From positions 124,001 to 188,000 of the forward strand of contig NZ_NNBK01000003.1 in NCBI RefSeq assembly GCF_002803075.1: DNA of 64,000 bases, in the 5' to 3' direction. Position numbers and translations under genes: made by a program. Shown here one piece after another: positions 1-8,784 of the stretch. Each line of letters begins with the position of its first letter. Position 1 is the stretch's first letter. The stretch is from Streptomyces sp. CB01373. Its GTDB lineage: Bacteria > Actinomycetota > Actinomycetes > Streptomycetales > Streptomycetaceae. The notes under the pieces are model-generated. The model saw nothing but the letters and a program-made list of their open reading frames with translations, was not told the origin of the DNA and did no database searches.

Positions 1-148
1 ACACGGCTTGCCCCTCACTCCGACCAGCTCGGCTTCGGACCGGTGTTGTGCCAGGTAAAGGGCAGGATCCCGGATTTGGCCCACGTGCGTCAGTAGTCAT
101 CTGTAACCGCGTTCGACCGCGCTCACGCCGACCCTTTGCTGACTGGAG

Positions 149-2443
149 TCAAACTGATCCCATCACGGCAACGCGCGCGTCGGCGTGACCGGCTGCCGCC
201 GCGATGGGCGACTGGAGCCGCCGCACTGCTTCCAGATGGTCGCCGGTCCAGATGATGCGGATGCCGGTCGCCGTCGCCCGCCCGTCCGCGCCACGCAGGT
301 CCCGGCAGACCGCCTCGACCAGCCGGGCGTTGTGCTCCCGGTCGGACTCCAGCGGCTTTGGCGCAGGCCCTTCGCTCTCCAGCCCCTCGGCCAGACTCTC
401 GTACCACCGGAAGACCCGTTCCGCCATGACCAGCAGTTCCCTCTGCGCGGCGGCGCGGTCCTCGAGCGGCCGGCCGCCCGGGGCCCGCCGCCACAGCTCC
501 AGGACCGCGTCGGCGGCCAGACGGAGCCCCACGACACCGTTGACCAGAGTCGTCGCCTCGCACAACGCGACGTCCTTCGCTCCGCGCTCGGACAGGTAGG
601 TCCTGAAGGCGTCGTCCAGTCGGCGCGCCGCGGCCGCCGCCCGGCGGCCCTCCTGCGGGGGCTCGATGGCCTCGGGCCTGAAAGTACAGCAGGACACCGC
701 ATAGCCCACTGCTCCGAGTACATAGCGCGCGCTGTCGACATACGCCTCCGCCAACGCCCTGGCGAGGGCGGCGGACGCGCCGCGCGGCCAGAAGAGCAGG
801 CCGACGACCAGGCTCACCGCACAGCCGAGCGCGATGTCCTCGACACGGAACAGGATGACCGACAGGTCCGCCGGCCGGGCGATGTCGAACAGGATGACCA
901 GGGTGAGCGTGAAGGCCGCCTGCCCGGCGGCGAACGAGATCGCGGCCGGGACGACGCCCGCGGCCATCACCGCGACGGGCAGCAGGATCCACAGCACGCT
1001 CGTGTTGTGTCCGATGAGCTGGAGCAGACCGGCGCCCAGGATCGAGCCGACCAGGGTGCCGCCGAGGGCGCGGAAGACGTTCTGCCCGGTGCTGAGGGCG
1101 TTGGAACGCAGCACCGACAGGGTGCCCAGCGTGATCCAGAAGCCGTGCTGGACGCCGGTCACATCGGCCAGCGAGATACCGATGCCCAGGCCGATGGCGC
1201 CGCGGATGCTGTTGTGCAGCCATATGGAGTGCGGCTCGACATGTGCGGCGGCGCGTTCCGTGGCGCTGGTCAGGCGACCGGTCGGGGATTCGGGCTCGCG
1301 GCCGAGCAGGCGGTCCGGCCAGCCGCGGTGATCGGCGGTCCGGGCGATGTCGACGTTCCGGGCGATCTGCAGGACGACGAAGGCCACCTCCTGAGCCCGG
1401 AAGGTGACGTCGAGGCTGTCGACCAAGGTGTCGAGGCCATGCCTGCCACCGGAGCCGCCGTCCGGCATCGGCAGCCGGTCGACTGCCCCGTCCTCCAGCG
1501 CGGTCGACGCATGACGGAGCTCCTCCACACCGGCGCGCAGGCGGTCCGGCGTGACGCGCGGATCATCGAGCATCTCCGCCGCCAGTTCCAGTACGGCGGC
1601 AGCGGCCCTGCGCACCACCGAGGACTGCCGGGTGCCCGTCGAACCGTCCTCGACGGCGGGGGCGGCCTCCGCGAGGATTGCGCTCAGCCAGGTCAGCTCG
1701 TCGACCAGGCGGACCAGTGCTCGGGACCCGGTGGACAGACTGGTGGGCCGGTAGGGGGTGGCGGTGAACGCCTGCTGCAGCTTCTGTGCGCTCGACCTGG
1801 TCTCCTGGGCGCAGGCACGGCACTCCACGAAGGAGGGGCCGGCGGCACGGCCCGTGATGTAGTCGGCGTCGGCGCGCAACTGCACCGCCGCGGCTCGGAA
1901 GACCCGAGCCGCCGGCGCGCTGAGCGGATCGGCCTGCGTCCTCGCCCACAACAGCCAGACCGCGATCAGGGACGTACCGGCCGCCAGCCCCACGCCGATC
2001 AGCCGGTCGGGCAGCTGGGTCAGGGGAGCGGGCGCTGACACCGGCAGGATGAACGCCAGCAGCAGCGACGTCGTGGCGCCGGCCAGGACCGAGCTGACCA
2101 CGCCCGAGAAGAGCACGACGAAGCCCACCACCAGCGTCGCGGCAGTCGCGCTCCAGACCGACCGCGACGCGAGAGTGCCCAGTGTGACCAGCACCAGCCA
2201 GGCCGCCCCGAGCGCCGCATGCGCGCGCAGCCGCTGCACCACGGGGCCGGTGTATTCGACCAGCAAGAGCATCGCGAACGCGCCGAACGCGGCGAAGGTG
2301 CCCGTGACCGGCGCGTGGAAGACCTGGGTGCACAGCGCGAAGAGGGACGGCATCACCACCGCGGTCCTGGCCGCCCGCCGCATGGCGGCGAGGCCCGGAT
2401 CCCGGCGGCGCAACCACGTGGTGAACTGACGCATCTGAATCAT
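149..2443 (-). CDS. FUSC-family membrane protein (aromatic-acid-exporter-like)
   Basis: A 764-residue protein with two halves, each a block of hydrophobic helices followed by a soluble segment. The first block covers about residues 25-160. The second begins near 'LHNSIRGAIGLGIGISLADV' and ends at 'CAVSLVVGLLFWPRG'. This repeated layout is that of FUSC/YccS/AaeB-type proteins, which are thought to export aromatic acids or similar compounds from the inner membrane. The ATG at 2443 is chosen because GAGG lies about 10 bases upstream; a longer in-frame reading to 2617 has no good ribosome site and a non-conserved N-terminus. The substrate cannot be told from sequence. Confidence 0.8.
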   Translation of the reverse strand: MIQMRQFTTWLRRRDPGLAAMRRAARTAVVMPSLFALCTQVFHAPVTGTFAAFGAFAMLLLVEYTGPVVQRLRAHAALGAAWLVLVTLGTLASRSVWSATAATLVVGFVVLFSGVVSSVLAGATTSLLLAFILPVSAPAPLTQLPDRLIGVGLAAGTSLIAVWLLWARTQADPLSAPAARVFRAAAVQLRADADYITGRAAGPSFVECRACAQETRSSAQKLQQAFTATPYRPTSLSTGSRALVRLVDELTWLSAILAEAAPAVEDGSTGTRQSSVVRRAAAAVLELAAEMLDDPRVTPDRLRAGVEELRHASTALEDGAVDRLPMPDGGSGGRHGLDTLVDSLDVTFRAQEVAFVVLQIARNVDIARTADHRGWPDRLLGREPESPTGRLTSATERAAAHVEPHSIWLHNSIRGAIGLGIGISLADVTGVQHGFWITLGTLSVLRSNALSTGQNVFRALGGTLVGSILGAGLLQLIGHNTSVLWILLPVAVMAAGVVPAAISFAAGQAAFTLTLVILFDIARPADLSVILFRVEDIALGCAVSLVVGLLFWPRGASAALARALAEAYVDSARYVLGAVGYAVSCCTFRPEAIEPPQEGRRAAAAARRLDDAFRTYLSERGAKDVALCEATTLVNGVVGLRLAADAVLELWRRAPGGRPLEDRAAAQRELLVMAERVFRWYESLAEGLESEGPAPKPLESDREHNARLVEAVCRDLRGADGRATATGIRIIWTGDHLEAVRRLQSPIAAAAGHADARVAVMGSV

Positions 2444-2504
2444 CGCAATCCGCCTCGGTGCGGTGGCGGCCGTCTGCTGGACAACGCACGCCGAGGACGC
2501 GGCT

Positions 2505-3434
2505 TCAGCGGGTGAAGAGGCTGGGGTTCTTCCGGACGTAATCGGCCACCCCCGATGGAGGCCGCCCGGTGACCTGCTCGACCCCTTCCGCCTTGCGGTC
2601 GTAGCGATTCTCCGCATGAAGGCGAGCCATGGTGGCGGTGTGCTGGAAGACGTGGTCGGGCAGGCCCAGCGGCCTGAGTTCGTCGTCGATCCATTCCTGC
2701 AGTGGGACGTCGGTGTAACCGACCGGTCGGCCCAGAGCTGCGGAGACCTCCGCCGCCATGGCGGCGATGTCCTCCGAGCGCGGGCCGGTCAGCTCATGGA
2801 TCCGGCCGATGTGCGGGGCCGGGTCGGCCAGGATCTCCTCCACGACCGCGGCGACGTCGCCCGCCGCCACAGGGGAGGTTCTCGCCCGGCCGAAGGGCAG
2901 TCTGATGCTTCCGTTCCTCGCGATCGAGGAGAAGCCGACGCGGAACAGCGGGTTCTCCAGGAACACGGTGGGCCTGATCTGGACAACGGGCAGGGCCGAC
3001 CAGTCGAGGACCTGCTCGACCAGCCACTGCTGGCGGTGCTGAACCGACTCGGAGGTGCTGGTGAGGTCCATCTCGGAGACCGTCAGCTGCGACATGTTCA
3101 CAAACGCTTCCAGGCGTCCGTACGCGCGCGCGACGGCCGCCGCCGTAACGGCGGCCTCCAGATACTGCGCCGACACGCCCATGCCGAAGTACATACGTCC
3201 GCAGCCGGCCAGCGCGTCGGCGATGTCGCCCGCGCGCGTCAGGTCTCCGACGACGACCTCGGCACCCGTCGCGCGCAGCGCCTCCGCCCGCTCGTCATCG
3301 CGACGCACCATGGCCCGGACGGGCAGGCCCCGTCGTCTGAGGCCTTCGACCACGGATCGTCCGACCGCGCCTACGCTGCCCGCCGCGCCCGTCACCAGAA
3401 TGGGCAGCACACTGGCTGCCGCGGTGCGGTCCAT
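2505..3434 (-). CDS. NmrA-like NAD(P)-binding oxidoreductase
   Basis: A 309-residue atypical short-chain-dehydrogenase-fold protein. The N-terminal glycine motif LVTGAAGSVG (about residues 13-22) binds the dinucleotide, and MVRRDDERAEAL follows beta-2 as in NmrA/QOR2-type proteins. The later IRPTVFLENPLF and PVAAGDVAAVV stretches are typical of the family. Such proteins are either NAD(P)H-dependent quinone reductases or redox sensors without activity, and sequence cannot separate the two here. It follows the FUSC gene on the same strand with a gap of about 60 bases, so co-transcription is possible. Confidence 0.8.
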   Translation of the reverse strand: MDRTAAASVLPILVTGAAGSVGAVGRSVVEGLRRRGLPVRAMVRRDDERAEALRATGAEVVVGDLTRAGDIADALAGCGRMYFGMGVSAQYLEAAVTAAAVARAYGRLEAFVNMSQLTVSEMDLTSTSESVQHRQQWLVEQVLDWSALPVVQIRPTVFLENPLFRVGFSSIARNGSIRLPFGRARTSPVAAGDVAAVVEEILADPAPHIGRIHELTGPRSEDIAAMAAEVSAALGRPVGYTDVPLQEWIDDELRPLGLPDHVFQHTATMARLHAENRYDRKAEGVEQVTGRPPSGVADYVRKNPSLFTR

Positions 3435-3554
3435 AGGGGCAGCCTGCGGCGCGCACCGCCAGGGCGCAACCGGAGCCCGACGAGCCGTCGGCGCCGGGAC
3501 GGCTCAACAGCTGCGCTGTGACCTGAGGCCATGAGGGCCGGCCCCCTTCGCTGA

Positions 3555-3995
3555 CGCTGGTCAGCCTCATGGCGTGCCGGATGATGGTGACCACTCCGGC
3601 GTGGCCGCACCCGGTGATGATGACAAGTCCCCGGCCGCGCACGTTGATGACGAGTGCCGGTCGTCGATGACGGCGGGGTCGTGCCGCCAGCCGTTCCCGT
3701 CCCAGGCTTGGTGTGCCGGCGGCATGCCGTGCTCGAACTCGGTGACGCGGTCCACCTCGCCGGTGATCAGGATGCCGCCGGCCAGCAGCGACGGCTGCCG
3801 CCGCTCGATCTCGAACCCTTCGCGTTCCAGCCCACCCCGTGACAGCGTGGGCATCTCCAGACCCTGGGCGGCGGGTAGTTCCAGGCGGCGGCGGGTCCAG
3901 ACCGCGGGGTGGACGGTCAGCGGCAGGCCGGAGCGCCCGCGCAGCCGGACCAGCCCGTCGAAGCCGCCCGCGTGGTCGAAGTGGGCAAATCGTGA
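3555..3995 (-). pseudogene. Remnant of a metallo-beta-lactamase-fold hydrolase
   Basis: Translating the minus strand from about 3995 gives AHFDHAGGFDGLVRLRGRSG and then a good MBL-fold body (EVDRVTEF, AWDGNGWRHDPAVIDD). Near 3655 the reading must change frame to continue as ALVINVRGRGLVIITGCGHAG. The signature resembles the COG1237 dihydropterin-phosphate-synthase-like branch. The HxHxDH metal motif keeps only its second half and is preceded by a stop, so the N-terminal third is gone. After IIRHAMRLT the similarity stops as well. The gene is therefore truncated at both ends and frameshifted. It sits directly downstream of the hypothetical gene ending at 4005. Confidence 0.7.
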
Positions 3996-4004
3996 TCATG
4001 CAGG

Positions 4005-4628
4005 TCAACGCCGTGCGTGATCCGACACGGCGAGTCGGCGCCGAGGTGCGCACACGTCCCGCTCCTGTGCTGCCGTGCGGCGTCCTGGCTCCTGCCTGTC
4101 ATCCGGTGCCGTCTGCGTGGCGCACAGGGTCAGCAGCCGTAGCAGTGCTCGGTCGGCTTCGGCGGGAGGCAGGGCTGACAACACCCGCACCGTGGTTTCT
4201 ACGGCACGACGTGCCGGGCCGTGCAGGCGCAGCCACGCCGCCACCGTCCCCTCCCACAGGCACGCCTGAAGCCGTGCGCGGGCCATGTCGCGTCGGCGGC
4301 ACGCGCGCCGCTCGGCCCGGCTGCCGGACGCCGCGGCGGCACCGACCGCCTCCCAGCAGTGGAAGACGACCCGGTCGCGCACCCCCGCACCCGGCGCACC
4401 GCGTACCAGCAGGGGTGCGAGGCGAATCAGCCGACTGCGGCCGGCATCGCTCACGGCATCGTCGACCATCCGGGCAAGGGCCGCCAGGAGGGCATCGGTG
4501 CACGCCGGTCGGTCGCTGAAGCCGGCACCGGCCAGAAGCGAGACGTACTCCATGAGGCACATCCCGTCCGCCGGGCGCAGGTGCGTGTACCGCTGGAGCG
4601 CGAGGGGGTGTGCGCCGAAGTCGTTCAT
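4005..4628 (-). CDS. Hypothetical protein, helical, conserved-looking N-terminus
   Basis: A 207-residue protein of unknown function. The first 150 residues are helix-rich and contain HLRPADGMCLMEYVSLLAG and a conserved-looking MVDDAVSDAGRSRLIRLAPLL segment. This pattern occurs, as far as I recall, in small Streptomyces proteins without assigned function. The ATG at 4628 has AAGAGG about 8 bases upstream and lies 19 bases after the Pit transporter stop, so the two are probably co-transcribed. The C-terminal 40 residues are rich in Arg and Gln and may be read-through into DNA joined by the deletion that removed the start of the neighbouring MBL gene. Confidence 0.6.
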   Translation of the reverse strand: MNDFGAHPLALQRYTHLRPADGMCLMEYVSLLAGAGFSDRPACTDALLAALARMVDDAVSDAGRSRLIRLAPLLVRGAPGAGVRDRVVFHCWEAVGAAAASGSRAERRACRRRDMARARLQACLWEGTVAAWLRLHGPARRAVETTVRVLSALPPAEADRALLRLLTLCATQTAPDDRQEPGRRTAAQERDVCAPRRRLAVSDHARR

Positions 4629-4647
4629 CGCACGTACCTCTTTACGG

Positions 4648-5652
4648 TCAGGTTCCCAGGGCCAGGTGAATGAGTCCGTAGGTGGCGGCCGCGGTCAGTC
4701 CGGCGCCGGGCATGGTCAGCAGCCAGGCGGTGGCGATGTTGCGGGCCATGGCCCAGCGCACCGCGGACAGCCGCCGGGTCGCGCCGGCGCCGAGGATCGC
4801 GGAGGTGATCGTGTGTGTGGTCGAGACCGGCGCCTGCCAGATGAACGCCGTCGCGTACAGCACGCTCGCGGCGGCCGACTCGGCGGCGAAACCTCGCGGC
4901 GGGTCAAGGTGCACGATCCGCCGTCCCAGCGTGCGGATGATGCGCCAGCCGCCCGTGTACGTTCCCGCTGCCATGGAGGTGGCGACCGCCCCGATGACCC
5001 ACCACGGCACGTCGAACGTGGTCTGCTGCCCGGCGGTGACCAGCGCGAGAACGATCACGCCCATCGTCTTCTGCGCGTCCTGCAGGCCGTGCCCCAGGCC
5101 CATCCCGGCCGCTGAGACGGACTGCGCGATACGGAAACCGTGCATGGCCTTCGCCGGCCGGGCGCGCCGGAAGATCCACAGGATCAACGTGTGCACCAGG
5201 TAGCCGAGCACGACCCCGAGCAGGGGCGAGAAGACCATCGGCAGGACGACCTTGTCCACCACCCCGCTCCAGTGGACGCCGCTGGCGGCGGCGAGCGCGG
5301 CGCCGACCAGCCCGCCGATCAGGGCGTGGGTGGAGGAGGTGGGCAGTCCCAGCCACCAGGTGATCAGGTTCCAGCAGATGGCGCCGATCAGGGCGGCGAA
5401 CACCACGCTCAGACCGTGGGAGCCGGTCGGTGTGGCGATGATGCCCGAGCCGACCGTCTTCGCCACCCCCGTGCCCAGCGCCGCACCGGCGAAGTTCATG
5501 CACGCCGCGAGCGCCAGCGCGGCACTCGGGGTCAGCGCACGGGTGGAGATCGACGTCGCGATCGCGTTGGCGGCATCGTGGAAGCCGTTGGTGAAGTCGA
5601 ACGCCAAGGCGATGACCACCACGGCAACCAGGGCAGCCAGATTCGCGTCCAT
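4648..5652 (-). CDS. pit: PiT-family inorganic phosphate transporter
   Basis: A 334-residue integral membrane protein with the two repeated PiT signatures. Near the N-terminus is FDFTNGFHDAANAIATSIST (about residues 19-38); later come LPTSSTHALIGGLVGAAL and the second-repeat motifs GLGHGLQDAQKTMGVI and PVSTTHTITSAILGAG. Members of this family carry phosphate (often as a metal-phosphate complex) into the cell using the proton or sodium gradient. The length fits bacterial low-affinity Pit proteins. No PhoU-like partner (Pit accessory protein) is found next to it; instead a hypothetical gene follows closely. Confidence 0.93.
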   Translation of the reverse strand: MDANLAALVAVVVIALAFDFTNGFHDAANAIATSISTRALTPSAALALAACMNFAGAALGTGVAKTVGSGIIATPTGSHGLSVVFAALIGAICWNLITWWLGLPTSSTHALIGGLVGAALAAASGVHWSGVVDKVVLPMVFSPLLGVVLGYLVHTLILWIFRRARPAKAMHGFRIAQSVSAAGMGLGHGLQDAQKTMGVIVLALVTAGQQTTFDVPWWVIGAVATSMAAGTYTGGWRIIRTLGRRIVHLDPPRGFAAESAAASVLYATAFIWQAPVSTTHTITSAILGAGATRRLSAVRWAMARNIATAWLLTMPGAGLTAAATYGLIHLALGT

Positions 5653-5736
5653 CGAGCCTGACTCCGTCCACCGAAAGCCGTGCTACCCATACATAATGGG
5701 CACTCGTCCATGGATGGGGAAATGGGGGAGGTTTGT

Positions 5737-6432
5737 CTACGTCAACGCCTCCTTCAGCAGGCGCTCCGCAAGGACTCCTGCCGAAGCGGGGTTTTGTCCC
5801 GTGTACAGGTTGCGGTCCACCACCGTGTACGGTTTCCAGATCTCGCCGCGAGTGAAGTCGACGCCCAGGTCCTTCAGTTCGTCCTCCAGGAGCCACCGAG
5901 CCCGGGAGGCCAGTCCGACGGCCTCTTCCTCGTCGTTGGTGAAGGCCGTGACCCGGTAGCCGGCGAAGGGCGAGGCACCGTGCATCCTGGTGGCCAGCAT
6001 CGCGGCAGGGGCGTGGCACACGACGGCGAGTGGTTTGCCCGAGGCGAGCGCCGCGGTCAGCAGCCGGCCCGCGTCGGCGTCGACGCACAGGTCCTCCATC
6101 GGGCCGTGGCCGCCCGGGAAGTAGACGGCGTCGTAATCTTCCAGGCGGGCGTCCGACAGCCGGATCGGCCGCCGCATCTCCTCCGCGGAGCGGATGATGT
6201 GCTCGAGGTCGAGGGCGATCTCGGCACTGCCTGCCATCTCGGGGCGGAGGCTCATCATGTCCACGTTCGGGACCACGCCATTGGGGGTGGCCACCACGAT
6301 CTCGTGGCCGGCTTCCGTGAGCGCCTTGTACGGGGCCGCGAACTCCTCGGCCCAGTAACCGGTTGCATGTCGGGTGCCGTCCTTGAGCGTCCAGTACGTG
6401 GCTCCGGTCATCACGAACAGCAGCTTCGCCAT
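5737..6432 (-). CDS. DJ-1/PfpI (Hsp31-like) class I glutamine-amidotransferase-fold protein
   Basis: A 231-residue protein. The nucleophile-elbow segment is KPLAVVCHAPAAML, with Cys followed by His, and YFPGGHGPMEDL supplies the conserved Glu/Gly region. The overall pattern (GYWAEEFAAPY, FTNDEEEAVGL, LYTGQNPASAG) matches the Hsp31/YajL-like branch, whose members act as glyoxalase III, protein deglycase-like or stress chaperones. The reading frame is open to 6582, but the ATG at 6432 is preferred because AGG lies about 9 bases before it and homologous proteins start with MAKLLFVMTG-type sequence. It is transcribed alone towards the Pit gene. Confidence 0.85.
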   Translation of the reverse strand: MAKLLFVMTGATYWTLKDGTRHATGYWAEEFAAPYKALTEAGHEIVVATPNGVVPNVDMMSLRPEMAGSAEIALDLEHIIRSAEEMRRPIRLSDARLEDYDAVYFPGGHGPMEDLCVDADAGRLLTAALASGKPLAVVCHAPAAMLATRMHGASPFAGYRVTAFTNDEEEAVGLASRARWLLEDELKDLGVDFTRGEIWKPYTVVDRNLYTGQNPASAGVLAERLLKEALT

Positions 6433-6936
6433 CAGGGAGCACCTTTCCATTTTCGCCCGACGCGACTGGGGTTTACTTGCATCCATTGCCAACCTAGGCC
6501 GGTATTCGAGCAGGCGCATGCGGACCGAGCCATGGGAGAGCCGCGCCTTCGGCATGGCCGTCAGGCTGTACGAGGCAGGCACGTTCCGCCGTGTCGTCCT
6601 CCCGGCGGACCCGTCGGGGTGCCCTCCTCGCGCGCTTCCCGGGCGAGTGAACGCAGGTCCCCCAGCACCGGGCCGTCACCCCCTGCCTGGGACTCAGTAC
6701 CGCCTGGGCGCAAAAATCCCTCAGCTGCCGTCACGAACCTCTGTAGCCTCTGAATTGCCACAGTTCAGAGCCGGTTCACGAGCTCCCTCAGTCGGTGAGG
6801 TCGAGTAGAGACGCGGTACCGATGCCAAGTGATCGGCCAGGGCCTCTCCCACTTGTCCTGGCCAATCTCGCGGGCGTTCATCGAAGCTTGCCGATGAGCC
6901 GGGCGAAAACTCGCAGACCTGGACCGTCGCCGACAG

Positions 6937-7128
6937 ATGCGGCAGTTCGTCTCCCGGAGCGCCACCTTTGCGGTGAACACGGAGACCAAGAAGAAGGAAG
7001 CCAAGGCCGGTGACGCCTACGTGAGCGCGTACAACAACAACCGTCTGAACCAGCGCCTCGATGTCTACGTCAACAGTCGGCGGGGCACCTGGGCGGACAT
7101 TGTCCGTATCAAGCCGGGTTGGTGCTGA
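6937..7128 (+). CDS. Small hypothetical protein, possibly a C-terminal fragment
   Basis: A 63-residue reading ending in DVYVNSRRGTWADIVRIKPGWC. It is not recognised. The basic start ETKKKEAKAG and the compact tryptophan-containing end look like real coding sequence, but there is no ribosome site before the ATG. The DNA upstream (6433-6936) holds no support for a longer gene apart from short scraps of open frame, so this may be the tail of a truncated gene. Its TGA overlaps the ATG of the next gene (TGATG), which argues that the pair was once translationally coupled. Confidence 0.4.
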   Translation: MRQFVSRSATFAVNTETKKKEAKAGDAYVSAYNNNRLNQRLDVYVNSRRGTWADIVRIKPGWC

Positions 7129-7616
7129 TGCCTGAACTCCCCAGAAAGCGTCTTTGGGTCATGGTGACGGCTCTGGCCCTTCTGGTGACGGCTGCCGCCG
7201 CATGGTGGCTGCTCCGGGAGCCCTCCGCCCCCTACGCACTGCGGGCTACGCCCGAGGTGAACGTAACGCTCCGCCCCGAAGAGTCCACCTACCCTGAGGC
7301 GAAGGAAGTCGCCGACGAGGTCGAACCGCTCGTCAAGGTGTACGTCCAACGCCTTCAGGCCGGTGAGCCCGCGGACCTGGCGCGTATCGGCGCGCCCTGG
7401 TACACCGCCAGAGAGCGGGCCGCGCAAGGCTTGATCTCCAGGTATGGCGCACACGCCGGCGAGCCGGTCGAAGCAGTCGTATCGGACCCCGTCGTACCGG
7501 GTCTGGCCGCCGTCGAACTTCGCTTCGGCGACGGACAGAGGCAGGTGGTGGACCTTGTCCGGGGCAACGATGTGTGGTGGCTGGAGCTGGGGAATGGTGA
7601 TCCTGTGAAGCCATAG
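7128..7616 (+). CDS. Hypothetical single-pass membrane or secreted protein
   Basis: A 162-residue protein not assigned to a named family. A basic start (PRKRLW) is followed by one hydrophobic helix, about residues 12-28, so the rest is probably outside the membrane. The external part begins with an Ala/Pro-rich stretch and contains a small alpha/beta region with VKVYVQRLQAGEPADLARIG and ends LVRGNDVWWLELGNG. The ATG at 7128 shares a base with the preceding stop (TGATG), suggesting coupled translation. A strong hairpin closes the unit at 7642-7678. Function unknown. Confidence 0.65.
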   Translation: MPELPRKRLWVMVTALALLVTAAAAWWLLREPSAPYALRATPEVNVTLRPEESTYPEAKEVADEVEPLVKVYVQRLQAGEPADLARIGAPWYTARERAAQGLISRYGAHAGEPVEAVVSDPVVPGLAAVELRFGDGQRQVVDLVRGNDVWWLELGNGDPVKP

Positions 7617-7641
7617 GTGCCGGCCTCCCCATGGAGACTGG

Positions 7642-7678
7642 AACCGTCGCCCAACAAGTCTGCTTGTGGGCGACGGTT
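7642..7678 (+). terminator. Strong stem-loop terminator
   Basis: Inverted repeat beginning AACCGTCGCCC and ending GGGCGACGGTT, continued inward by ACAAG/CTTGT around a TCTG loop with one bulged A, giving about 16 paired bases. It lies 25 bases after the stop of the gene at 7128-7616. No T-run follows, as is usual for Streptomyces terminators. Confidence 0.8.
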
Positions 7679-7742
7679 GCCGTATGCCCTCGCTTCAGCC
7701 GCCATGCCGTGCGCCGCGGCGACGACAACGCAGACACACGAC

Positions 7743-7776
7743 GAGGCCCCCCGCCGAACTCCTCGGCGGTGGCCTC
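7743..7776 (-). terminator. Stem-loop terminator behind the lipoprotein remnant
   Basis: GAGGCC pairs with GGCCTC and CCGCCGA with TCGGCGG around an ACTCC loop, with a small internal asymmetry. It lies 24 bases beyond the lipoprotein remnant's stop on the minus strand. It could also work in the plus direction, together with the hairpin at 7642-7678. Confidence 0.65.
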
Positions 7777-7799
7777 GCACCGCAGAGTCCCATGTCAGG

Positions 7800-8124
7800 T
7801 CAGTGCCGACTGACCTTGGTGATACGGCACTTCAATCCATCGGGTGCCTTGGTGAGACCCCCGGCCTTCTCGTTGGCCTTCTGGCCCGCCGCCAGGTTGT
7901 TCACCATCGCCATGCCCTCGCTGGAGCGCGTGCCGGAGCCGTCGACGAACACTTCGTGATCTTGACGTCGCCCTCGGGCCTGTGCACCCCGCCCGGCTTC
8001 GACTCCACCTTGGCATCGCCGCTGCCCCGTCGCCGCTGCCCCCCGAGCTGGTGCCGGTGCTGGTACAGCCCGTCAGTACAGCCGCAGCAGCGGCCACCGC
8101 CGCCAGCCGGATACGCGTACGCAT
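7800..8124 (-). pseudogene. Frameshifted and internally deleted lipoprotein gene
   Basis: The start is intact: RBS GGGAGG, then MRTRIRLAAVAAAAAVLTGC, a signal peptide with a lipobox (LTGC). The reading must then shift frame to give GSGDAKVESKPGGVHRPEGD and VKITKC, and shift again to give VFVDGSGTRSSEGMAMVNN and LAAGQKANEKAGGLT, ending CRITKVSRH and a stop at 7800. The pieces match the layout of small FxLYD-type Streptomyces lipoproteins. In those, about 25 residues normally separate the KITKC and FVDGSG parts, so a deletion is also inferred. No single frame makes a sensible product. Confidence 0.7.
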
Positions 8125-8378
8125 GTTGTGATGTGCCTCCCTGATGAACCGTCGGACCGCAGAACGTAGCGGCCCAAATCCGGCCGATATACCCCGAACC
8201 TGGCGGTAAGTGCCCCAACGAGGCAGCCGTCGACAGCCTGACCGACAGTTGATCGGAATCAGCCCGGCTGAAGCTCCCGCCGATCAGCGCAGCCTTGTCA
8301 CCGCCACCACGGGATGCCGAGTCGTGCCCGCCAGGACCTCCACCATCAGGCCCGGCTCTGCCCGCACGTACGCCTCAC

Positions 8379-8714
8379 GGCATTTCCGGCATCGGGATCA
8401 CCTACCGGGCACCCCGCGGCTCTCATCCGCTCGTCGGACGCCGGGTACCGGATCTCCGTCTGGCAGACACGCCGGCCCGGCTCTATGAGGCACTGCGGGA
8501 GGGCAAGTTCGTGCTGGTGGGCCGCGATGTTGCTGCGGCTGCGGCGCCGTGGGCGGGGCGAGTGGTGACAGTCTCCCCGGCGACCAGCCTGCGCCCGACC
8601 CTCCTGGTCCGGCCCGACGGTTATGCCGCGTGGGCGGCCGAGGACCCCGGCCCGGACGAGGTGTGCCAGGCCCTGACGCAGTGGCTGGGCTCGGTGGACC
8701 GCCAGGGAGCGTGA
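8379..8714 (+). pseudogene. C-terminal fragment of an FAD-dependent aromatic monooxygenase
   Basis: From GISGIGITYRAPRGSHPLVG to LLVRPDGYAAWAAEDPG the reading has the features of the C-terminal thioredoxin-like domain of class A flavin hydroxylases (PgaE, RdmE and rifampicin-monooxygenase type). These end with HPLVGRR-PDL, a RLYEALR-FVLVG strand and an RPDGY-AWA motif. The FAD-binding and substrate domains that should precede it, about 400 residues, are absent. Upstream DNA to 8125 contains no sensible coding sequence. I therefore read it as a truncated remnant, although an in-frame ATG at 8295 would allow a 139-residue product. Confidence 0.6.
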
Positions 8715-8784
8715 ACGAACCCGGCGCCGGGCGGACGCGCCGGTACGGGGCGGACGGTGGCGCGTACCTGCGAGAATGAGGCCC

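Noticed and set aside
6433..6936. A gene in the 500-base gap after the DJ-1/PfpI start
   Set aside because: Several short frames are open, but none has a ribosome site or a convincing product; only fragments (for example VIGQGLSHLSWPIS) look slightly protein-like.
8125..8378. Upstream part of the FAD monooxygenase
   Set aside because: Translation in three frames shows neither the FAD motif GxGxxG nor the later DG motif, so the remnant cannot be extended upstream.
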